From NCBI GenBank assembly GCA_017411585.1, contig JAFQPV010000372.1, positions 1-14,491 on the forward strand: 14,491 nt of DNA, written 5' to 3'. This document shows positions 7,024 through 12,967 of the stretch, piece after piece. This DNA comes from Clostridia bacterium. GTDB lineage: Bacteria > Bacillota > Clostridia > UBA1381 > UMGS1253. Made by a program: the position numbers and the translations under genes. How positions within the stretch are numbered: position 1 is the stretch's first letter; each line of letters opens with the position of its first letter. The notes under the pieces are model-generated. The model was not told the origin of the DNA and ran no database searches. It worked only from the letters and a program-made list of their open reading frames with translations.

Positions 7024-7049
7024 TATGTAAAATTTACAATTCGTTTACA
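7012..7049. repeat. Cluster of four TGTAAA half-sites
   Basis: TGTAAA occurs at 7012-7017 and 7026-7031, and its complement TTTACA at 7033-7038 and 7044-7049. The inner pair forms the palindrome TGTAAA-A-TTTACA. The cluster overlaps the spacer and -35 region of the glycosyltransferase promoter and is a candidate regulator-binding region. A/T-rich sequence makes chance recurrence possible. Confidence 0.4.
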
Positions 7050-7182
7050 TTTTTATTCCCGTTTTCCGTCATTTCGTCCTATTACCTGTATTCTCGCGGT
7101 TTTCCTATTCTATAGTTACAAAAACTTATTAATATTTTGTCAAATTACCATACCGCTATAATTTAAATTTTTTATTATTGAC

Positions 7183-7211
7183 TTGACTTCAATGCATTTT
7201 TCGTTTAAAAT
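7183..7211 (+). promoter_or_regulatory. Sigma-A-type promoter of the M23 peptidase gene
   Basis: TTGACT (7183-7188) is 17 bp from TAAAAT (7206-7211), giving a leader of about 47 nt before the ATG at 7265. A second, overlapping TTGACT begins at 7178. A separate TATAAT at 7157-7162 lacks a well-spaced -35. Confidence 0.72.
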
Positions 7212-7264
7212 ATATTTAACAAATTTGTAATAATTTAAAGCGATTATTTAATGGAGGTACGGAA

Positions 7265-9346
7265 ATGAGCGACAAAAAGTCGGATATGTTTAAAGCTTTT
7301 TATAAGAAAAAACAGCATAACGACGGCTTCCTCACCAGTGAAAATACAAACTCTTCCTTTTCCTCAGTTGATATTTCAATTACAGACTTAAAGGACGTTT
7401 TACACCGTATGCATACGGATAAAGCCCCGGCGAAAAATACCGTGCAGAAAACTGTACCGAAGTCGGAACCGACAATCAACCCGCAACCAAAAAAGTCCGT
7501 TGAGGAAAAATTCCCGGAAGTACCGTTATATGAAATTAAACCGCGCAGCACACATACAACTATCTCTAAAGAAGATATTATGCGCGAAATTCGAGAAAAA
7601 GCACGCGCGCAGGTACGCAGTAGCTACGCAGAGGCACAGCCGTTAAATGTAACTGAAACAAAAACCGTTGTCGAGCCGGTACCGGCACCGACAAAGTTCC
7701 ACCAAACACTCGATAAAATCACTGCGCAGGAAACACCGCTCAAGGAAACGGTATACACTCCGGAGATCAAGCCGGAAGCCCAACCGACGAGCGCGCCGAT
7801 TGTTGAAGCAGAGCCAAAAAAAGAAGAAATAACCTCGACAAAACCGGAGAAGGAAGCAGAAAAGCAAGCCACAGAGCAGCCGGTTAAAAAGGTTAAAGAA
7901 AAAACCGTTGTAAAAGCAGAGCCCACACCTGAATATGACACACCGTTCGGGCAAGTGCACGCAGAATCGGTATATAAGACAAGTCTTTCCGAGGCATTTG
8001 CCAGCTTTATAGAATATATTAAGAAGGAATGCAATAAAAAAGCCGCTGCGGTATTTGCATCTGTCGCTGCAGCACTCGTTGTCGTAGCTACATTTACGGC
8101 AAACTTCTCTTTTGCATTCGCTGCACATGTAAACGGCGAATATGTCGGTATTGTCGATGATAAAACCCAGTGCGAAGAATTTATCAACGAAATCAATACT
8201 GTGTTGGAATCGGTCGGCGAAGATGAAAAAATCGACGAAAAGGTTTCTATGGTTCCGCGCATTATCAAAAAAGATGCATATACACCGGAAGAGGATTTAC
8301 GCAGTGCAATCTATGCACTCAGTGACGGTGTTCAGGATATGTTCGTGATTTACGCAGGCAATCAGCCGCTCTGCGCTCTGCAGAGTATGGATGCCGCAAA
8401 AGAAGCAATTACTTCCTTTGAAATGCTGTATACCAACGGTGACAGCAATGTTCAATTTTCAACAAGCGAGCCGCTGGAAATCAAAGAAGAGCCGGTACCG
8501 ATTAAAACCTGTAAAAATGTCGGCGAGGCAATCAATATCTTAAACGGCACGGAGAAAAAGGAAGGCGAGTACGTTGTGCAATCCGGTGATACACTTTGGT
8601 CGATTGCCCGCGCATATGACACAACGGTAGATGATTTGGTCAGCCTGAATCCAAGCAAAGCCGATGAGATCCAAATTGGCGATACGCTACGCGTTATGGC
8701 CTACAATCCGGTCGTTACCGTTACAACTGTTACGCGTGTTGAATACGATGAAACTATTGACTATACAACAGAGGTAATTGAGACAGATTCCATGTATCGC
8801 GGCAACAGCAGAATCACACAAGAAGGCGAAGATGGTAAGCGACATATTGTTGCCGATCTCGTTAAAGTGAACGGCCTGGAAGTTCGTCGTGATGTTATAG
8901 AAGAAACTGTCATCAAGGAAGCTGTAACACAAATCAAAAAAGTGGGCACAGCTGAACCGCCAAAGGGTTATGGTACAGGCACATTTATCCGTCCGTGCTC
9001 CGGCACCATTTCGTCTTACTTCGGTACACGTCGTAGCGGCTATCATAAGGGTATTGATATTGCAAACTCTTACGGTACACCGATTTATGCGGCGGATAAC
9101 GGCCGCGTGATTTATGCCGGCTGGAACAATACCGGTTTTGGCAGACTCGTTAAACTCGACCATCAAAATGGTTACATTTCATACTACGGTCATAACAGCA
9201 GCATCGTGGTTAAAGTCGGTCAGGCAGTAAATAAGGGCGATGTCATTGCTTATATGGGCTCGACCGGTAACTCCACCGGTAACCATTGCCACTTCGAGCT
9301 TTATAAAAACGGTCGACTTGTAAATCCGTACAGTTATATTTTCTAA
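7265..9346 (+). CDS. Membrane-anchored LysM-G5-M23 peptidoglycan endopeptidase
   Basis: This 693-aa protein appears to have type II topology. Residues 1-257 are hydrophilic, rich in Pro, Glu and Lys, and look disordered and cytosolic. A transmembrane helix follows at about 259-287. Outside come a duplicated linker module (about 289-350 and 363-426), a LysM domain (435-478, starting YVVQSGDTLWSIA) that binds glycan strands, and a G5 domain (about 483-561). The M23 domain (573-690) has zinc ligands in HKGID (H594, D598) and HCHFE (H676), plus YGH (H643) and H674, so it should be active and cut peptide cross-links. The start has GGAGG seven bases upstream. The gene is monocistronic with its own promoter and terminator. 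It lies convergent to spoVM; a role in spore envelope formation is speculation. Confidence 0.92.
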   Translation: MSDKKSDMFKAFYKKKQHNDGFLTSENTNSSFSSVDISITDLKDVLHRMHTDKAPAKNTVQKTVPKSEPTINPQPKKSVEEKFPEVPLYEIKPRSTHTTISKEDIMREIREKARAQVRSSYAEAQPLNVTETKTVVEPVPAPTKFHQTLDKITAQETPLKETVYTPEIKPEAQPTSAPIVEAEPKKEEITSTKPEKEAEKQATEQPVKKVKEKTVVKAEPTPEYDTPFGQVHAESVYKTSLSEAFASFIEYIKKECNKKAAAVFASVAAALVVVATFTANFSFAFAAHVNGEYVGIVDDKTQCEEFINEINTVLESVGEDEKIDEKVSMVPRIIKKDAYTPEEDLRSAIYALSDGVQDMFVIYAGNQPLCALQSMDAAKEAITSFEMLYTNGDSNVQFSTSEPLEIKEEPVPIKTCKNVGEAINILNGTEKKEGEYVVQSGDTLWSIARAYDTTVDDLVSLNPSKADEIQIGDTLRVMAYNPVVTVTTVTRVEYDETIDYTTEVIETDSMYRGNSRITQEGEDGKRHIVADLVKVNGLEVRRDVIEETVIKEAVTQIKKVGTAEPPKGYGTGTFIRPCSGTISSYFGTRRSGYHKGIDIANSYGTPIYAADNGRVIYAGWNNTGFGRLVKLDHQNGYISYYGHNSSIVVKVGQAVNKGDVIAYMGSTGNSTGNHCHFELYKNGRLVNPYSYIF

Positions 9347-9353
9347 TCAGTTT

Positions 9354-9384
9354 AAAAGGCTTTTGTCGATGACAAAAGCCTTTT
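9354..9384. terminator. Bidirectional terminator between M23 gene and spoVM
   Basis: A perfect 14-bp stem (9354-9367 with 9371-9384) encloses a 3-nt loop. The plus-strand T-run is TTTTT. The minus-strand T-run is TTTT. It starts 8 bp after the M23 stop and 7 bp beyond the spoVM stop, so it serves both convergent genes. Confidence 0.9.
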
Positions 9385-9390
9385 TATATA

Positions 9391-9459
9391 CTACATCTTC
9401 AAGATTGCTTTCGTAATACCCACCAAAAATTTCGGCATCTTCCACACAAGGATTTTCAT
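9391..9459 (-). CDS. spoVM: Stage V sporulation protein M (22-aa amphipathic peptide)
   Basis: Reading the minus strand from the ATG at 9457-9459 gives a 22-residue peptide with the core WKMPKFLVGITKAIL. From memory, Bacillus subtilis SpoVM reads IKLPKFLGGIVRAML at the same positions. Pro9, Lys7, Lys10, Phe11, Leu12, Gly14, Ile15, Ala18 and Leu20 all align without gaps. SpoVM is an amphipathic helix that recognises the convex outer forespore membrane and anchors the SpoIVA coat basement layer. The start has a perfect AAGGAGG eight bases upstream, strong evidence for translation of so short a frame. It is the second gene of a bicistron, 18 bp after the 49-aa gene. It stops 4 residues earlier than the Bacillus peptide and Gly13 is Val. 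Confidence 0.87.
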   Translation of the reverse strand: MKILVWKMPKFLVGITKAILKM

Positions 9460-9477
9460 ACCTGCAACCTCCTTATT

Positions 9478-9627
9478 TTACTTTTTAATACAAATCAACA
9501 GGCACAAAAGCATAACGAGCAATGCCTCAATGCCCGCAATCAGTGTAATCGGAAACAGCAGCGCAATTGTGATACCAATACTGATGGCAATCAGTGCCCA
9601 GGCAATATATTTTAAAATACAGCCCAT
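9478..9627 (-). CDS. 49-aa two-helix membrane peptide upstream of spoVM
   Basis: I do not recognise a family. The frame from ATG 9625-9627 encodes 49 residues that are almost wholly hydrophobic. It begins MGCILKYIAWALIAIS. Two membrane spans (about 4-24 and 28-46) are separated by a Pro-containing turn (LFPIT), and the peptide ends with ICIKK. A strong ribosome binding site, GGAGGTGG, precedes the start. The spoVM ribosome binding site follows the stop at once, so the two are co-transcribed from the promoter region at 9659-9687. Co-transcription with spoVM suggests mother-cell expression during sporulation and a place in the forespore membrane. That role is an inference; a small holin- or toxin-like membrane peptide cannot be excluded. 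Confidence 0.75.
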   Translation of the reverse strand: MGCILKYIAWALIAISIGITIALLFPITLIAGIEALLVMLLCLLICIKK

Positions 9628-9658
9628 CTACGCCACCTCCATATACAATTTATACTTC

Positions 9659-9687
9659 ATTATATGGCATTCCTTGCAGATGTGTGC
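9659..9687 (-). promoter_or_regulatory. Candidate mother-cell sigma (SigE-like) promoter for the 49-aa gene and spoVM
   Basis: On the minus strand CATATAAT (9659-9666) resembles the SigE -10 consensus CATACAAT. Fourteen bp upstream lies GCACACA (9681-9687), a partial match to the SigE -35. It would start transcription about 25 nt before the 49-aa start codon. No TTGACA-like box is at sigma-A spacing. B. subtilis spoVM is known to be SigE-dependent, which makes this reading attractive. The inverted repeat GTGTG-CATA-CACAC (9682-9695) overlaps the -35. Confidence 0.5.
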
Positions 9688-9701
9688 ATACACACTCCAC
9701 A

Positions 9702-9730
9702 TTGACAAATTGTCGGAAATATGATAGCAT
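9702..9730 (+). promoter_or_regulatory. Promoter of the repeat protein - membrane protein - fhs unit
   Basis: A perfect TTGACA (9702-9707) is 17 bp from TAGCAT (9725-9730). The -35 overlaps a small palindrome, GACAA-A-TTGTC (9704-9714), which could bind a repressor. The divergent spoVM promoter lies about 40 bp to the left. The predicted leader is about 30 nt. Confidence 0.6.
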
Positions 9731-9767
9731 AGATATATAACTTTAAAATTGGTTGGTGACTTTTTAT

Positions 9768-10847
9768 ATGAAAAAAACAATTAAAATTGTTCTTATTATT
9801 CTTATTGTTTTAGCCGTTCTTATTTGTGGTCTTCTCGTGTGGCAAAAAGACAAGCTGAAAGCGCTTAAAATGGCAATGAACTACAATCCGAATCAGATTG
9901 CAGAACAAATGAGTAAACAAAACCAAGATTTAAAAGAACAAATAGAAGCATATTTTCCGGACGGAATTCGTGACTTTACGCCGGAAGAACTTGAACAGAT
10001 TAAAAAGGGCGAAACCACAGAACAACAGGTCTTAGCAAAAATAATTGCTGAAGCTGCCGCTGCATCCGCGGAAGATACAGCAGCAACAATTAATATTGAA
10101 ACGCCTGCGCAAAGAGAAAAAATAGCAAACAGTATTGCAAATGCAGTCGTATCTGCAATCAAGGATACACCGACGATTCAAATTAAAACAGAAGAAAAGA
10201 AATTGTCAAAAGCAATTTCCGAGACTGTTTTATCTGCCTTGGATGCTGCGCAAGCAAATAAAAAAACAGCCAACACACAAAAAATACTGACAGAAAGTAT
10301 CGCAAAAGCACTTACGCCTGTTTTGGAAGATACAAAAAATGTTACTGTAAAAGAATCTAAAGATTTAACGCTCGAGAAAGTCGTTACAGAAACTGTAGAT
10401 AAGACATTGCAAGCAAACACAGAGAACACTGAAAAAAGTAATGTTTCTAAGGAAAATACAGATACAAAACAAGAACCTACCGCAAATGGTTCAGGGTCAC
10501 AACAGGAAATCATAAGCCGTTATACTGCACAATTGTATGCATTAGAAGGCAAATATACCGGAATGATAGACAGTGTAATCTCTGCTGCAATCGCTGAAGT
10601 TAAACAAATGAAAAACAATGGTGGTTCTTTGAGTAATATAAAGACTTCTATGGTTTCTTCTTATATGAGTCGTCTTACCTCACTGGAAGGTCAATGCGAT
10701 GCAGAAGTAGCTGCACTTTTATCCCAAATGACTGCAGAACTGAAAGCCATTGGTGCGGATACCTCAATTGTAGCAACAATGCAAAGCGCATACGAAAACG
10801 AAAAATCCACACGCCTCGCATATTATATGAGTAAATATGCCTTTTAA
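9768..10847 (+). CDS. Membrane-anchored repeat protein of unknown function
   Basis: I do not recognise a family. The 359-aa protein has a basic N-terminus and one hydrophobic span (about 5-25), then a long hydrophilic, Ala/Thr/Glu/Lys-rich and probably alpha-helical region outside the membrane. Residues about 82-218 form five degenerate repeats of 27-30 residues. Each carries a helix like KIANSIANAVVSAIKDT (118-134); LTESIAKALTPVLEDT (174-189) is the clearest copy. After a Ser/Asn/Thr-rich linker (about 215-247), two 46-47-residue repeats follow, starting SRYTAQLYALEG (250-261) and SSYMSRLTSLEG (297-308), with a partial third near the end. The ATG at 9768 is preferred over TTG 9753 because GGTGA lies eight bases before it. 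It heads an apparent operon with the 117-aa gene and fhs. Confidence 0.8.
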   Translation: MKKTIKIVLIILIVLAVLICGLLVWQKDKLKALKMAMNYNPNQIAEQMSKQNQDLKEQIEAYFPDGIRDFTPEELEQIKKGETTEQQVLAKIIAEAAAASAEDTAATINIETPAQREKIANSIANAVVSAIKDTPTIQIKTEEKKLSKAISETVLSALDAAQANKKTANTQKILTESIAKALTPVLEDTKNVTVKESKDLTLEKVVTETVDKTLQANTENTEKSNVSKENTDTKQEPTANGSGSQQEIISRYTAQLYALEGKYTGMIDSVISAAIAEVKQMKNNGGSLSNIKTSMVSSYMSRLTSLEGQCDAEVAALLSQMTAELKAIGADTSIVATMQSAYENEKSTRLAYYMSKYAF

Positions 10848-10868
10848 TATATTTGAAGGAGAAATATT

Positions 10869-11222
10869 ATGCGTTTTTATCAGTACTTTGATGAGATTAA
10901 ATGGCATCTGCTTGCATGCCTGATTTGTTTTGTTCTTTTCCCTGTATTAAACGTATTCTTACCGGCAGATTACGGTGCTGTTTTACAAATGCTTTCAAAT
11001 ACTACAATTACACTCGTAATTGATATTACATCTTTTTTAGTCGGTTACATACATTTTCGTTGGTACTATCCGATTTTAGTTGCAGCACTTTATTCTGTAA
11101 TAATGCTTGCAGGTAATGTATATACAATAGATTCAATTATGTATTCAACAATATATTACGCTGTTCTTTCTTTTATTGCTGCAGGCTTTGGTAAAATTAT
11201 TTCTGTAATCAAATCCAGATAA
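10869..11222 (+). CDS. Four-helix integral membrane protein, unknown function
   Basis: This 117-aa hydrophobic protein has about four membrane spans (12-31, 44-62, 66-84, 91-113), a short polar N-terminus MRFYQYFDEIKW and a basic end IKSR. I see no catalytic motif or named family. The start is clear: AAGGAG lies seven bases upstream. The gene begins 21 bp after the repeat protein and ends 23 bp before fhs, with no hairpin in either gap, so all three are probably one transcript. A paired role with the membrane-anchored repeat protein just upstream is plausible but only inferred from position. Confidence 0.78.
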   Translation: MRFYQYFDEIKWHLLACLICFVLFPVLNVFLPADYGAVLQMLSNTTITLVIDITSFLVGYIHFRWYYPILVAALYSVIMLAGNVYTIDSIMYSTIYYAVLSFIAAGFGKIISVIKSR

Positions 11223-11245
11223 AACGTAAACGGAGGGATTTTATT

Positions 11246-12913
11246 ATGAAAACCGATATTGAAATTGCGCAAAGCGTGAAAATGCAACACATTCGCGATA
11301 TTGCAAAAACCGCAGGTGTTGAAGAAAGGTATCTTGAACAATACGGGAACTATAAAGCAAAGATTGATTTAAGTCTGCTGAAGGACAGCAATCGTGCTGC
11401 AGGTAAGCTTGTTTTAGTGACAGCAATTTCACCGACACCCGCCGGCGAAGGTAAGACCACTACAACCATCGGACTAGCAGACGGTCTTAAAAAAATCGGT
11501 AAAAACGTCGTTGTGGCACTGCGTGAACCGTCACTCGGTCCGGTTTTTGGCGTAAAGGGTGGCGCTGCAGGCGGCGGTTATGCTCAGGTAGTTCCAATGG
11601 AAGATATCAACCTCCATTTCACAGGTGATTTTCATGCCATCGGCGCAGCAAACAATCTGCTTGCCGCAATGTTGGATAACCATATTTATCAAGGAAATGC
11701 CCTCGGCATCGACCCGAGAAGAATTACCTGGAAGCGCTGTGTGGATATGAATGACCGTCAGCTTCGTTTTGTAACTGACGGCCTCGGCGGTCGCGTTAAC
11801 GGTGTACCGCGTGAAGATGGATATGACATTACAGTTGCATCGGAAATTATGGCCGTACTGTGTCTTTCAAGCTCCATTACAGATTTAAAAGAAAGACTTT
11901 CTCGTATCATTGTAGGTTACACATATAATGACGAACCAGTGACTGCAGGTCAGTTAAATGCACATGGTGCAATGTGTGCACTTCTAAAGGATGCGATTAA
12001 ACCAAATCTTGTGCAAACACTTGAGGGCACTCCGGCATTTGTACACGGCGGCCCGTTTGCAAATATCGCACACGGTTGTAACTCCGTTATCGCAACAAAA
12101 ATGGCGATGCAGCTTGGTGATTATGCAATTACGGAAGCTGGTTTCGGTGCAGATTTGGGTGCACAGAAGTTTTTGGATATCAAATGCCGTTTTGCGGGCT
12201 TAAAACCGGCAGCTGTTGTTGTTGTAGCAACCATTCGCGCCCTGAAAATGCACGGCGGCGTTGCAAAAACAGATTTGAATAGCGAAAATCTGTCTGCTCT
12301 TGAAGCAGGTATGCCGAATCTTCTGTGCCATGTTTCCAATGTTAAGGATGTATACAATTTACCTGCTGTTGTTGCAGTAAACCGTTTCCCGACAGATACT
12401 GAAGCAGAAATTGCATTGGTTATTGAAAAATGCAAAGCGCTTGGTGTAAATGTTGTTTTGTCCGAAGTATGGGCAAAAGGCGGCGAAGGCGGCATTGCAC
12501 TTGCCGAAGAAGTTGTCCGTCTTTGTGAAGAAGAAAGCAACTTTACCTTCTCCTATGACACAGATAAATCCATTGAAGAGAAAATTGATACAATCGTAAA
12601 ACGTATTTACGGCGGAAAAGGCGCTGCGTTTACACCGGCGGCAAAAAAAGAAATCGATAAACTGACAAAGCTCGGTTTTGATAAAATGCCAATTTGTATG
12701 GCAAAAACACAGTACAGCTTTTCTGATGATATGACAAAGCTCGGTGCACCGGACGATTTTACTGTAACCGTAAGAAATGTAAAGGTTTCTGCAGGCGCAG
12801 GCTTCATTGTAGCACTGACCGGCGATATTATGACAATGCCGGGTTTGCCGAAGGTTCCGGCTGCTGAACGTATTGATGTTGATGAAAATGGCATCATCAG
12901 CGGACTGTTTTAA
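11246..12913 (+). CDS. fhs: Formate-tetrahydrofolate ligase
   Basis: This 555-aa enzyme is full length for the family. It makes 10-formyltetrahydrofolate from formate, ATP and tetrahydrofolate in the cytoplasm, feeding purine and serine/glycine one-carbon metabolism and, in acetogens, the methyl branch of the Wood-Ljungdahl pathway. The P-loop is TPAGEGKTTTT (64-74). Both family signatures are present: GVKGGAAGGGYAQV (102-115) and VATIRALKMHGG in the middle of the protein. DINLHFTGDFHAI (120-132) is also typical. The start has GGAGGG eight bases upstream. It is the last gene of the unit starting at 9768 and ends at a strong hairpin. No other Wood-Ljungdahl gene is in the window, so acetogenesis cannot be claimed. 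Confidence 0.98.
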   Translation: MKTDIEIAQSVKMQHIRDIAKTAGVEERYLEQYGNYKAKIDLSLLKDSNRAAGKLVLVTAISPTPAGEGKTTTTIGLADGLKKIGKNVVVALREPSLGPVFGVKGGAAGGGYAQVVPMEDINLHFTGDFHAIGAANNLLAAMLDNHIYQGNALGIDPRRITWKRCVDMNDRQLRFVTDGLGGRVNGVPREDGYDITVASEIMAVLCLSSSITDLKERLSRIIVGYTYNDEPVTAGQLNAHGAMCALLKDAIKPNLVQTLEGTPAFVHGGPFANIAHGCNSVIATKMAMQLGDYAITEAGFGADLGAQKFLDIKCRFAGLKPAAVVVVATIRALKMHGGVAKTDLNSENLSALEAGMPNLLCHVSNVKDVYNLPAVVAVNRFPTDTEAEIALVIEKCKALGVNVVLSEVWAKGGEGGIALAEEVVRLCEEESNFTFSYDTDKSIEEKIDTIVKRIYGGKGAAFTPAAKKEIDKLTKLGFDKMPICMAKTQYSFSDDMTKLGAPDDFTVTVRNVKVSAGAGFIVALTGDIMTMPGLPKVPAAERIDVDENGIISGLF

Positions 12914-12926
12914 TTTTAAACAATAA

Positions 12927-12963
12927 AAAAATGACTCTGAATTTTGAATTCAGAGTCATTTTT
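12927..12963. terminator. Bidirectional terminator between fhs and the beta-helix gene
   Basis: A perfect 17-bp stem (12927-12943 with 12947-12963) has the core ATGACTCTGAATT and a TTG loop. A T-run follows on the plus strand, and an equivalent T-run is read on the minus strand. It starts 13 bp after the fhs stop and ends 4 bp before the stop codon of the convergent gene. Confidence 0.92.
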
Positions 12964-12967
12964 ATTT

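Noticed and set aside
7624..8268. 214-codon minus-strand frame inside the M23 gene
   Set aside because: It is a shadow of the Pro/Glu/Lys-rich tail, giving Ser/Phe/Ala runs; the M23 frame carries clear domains and a promoter.
9530..9724. 64-codon plus-strand frame opposite the 49-aa gene
   Set aside because: It has no ribosome binding site and overlaps the divergent promoters; the minus-strand frame has GGAGGTGG and a clean membrane profile.
9753..9767. TTG start five codons upstream for the repeat protein
   Set aside because: The ATG at 9768 has GGTGA eight bases before it and begins the typical basic-plus-hydrophobic anchor.
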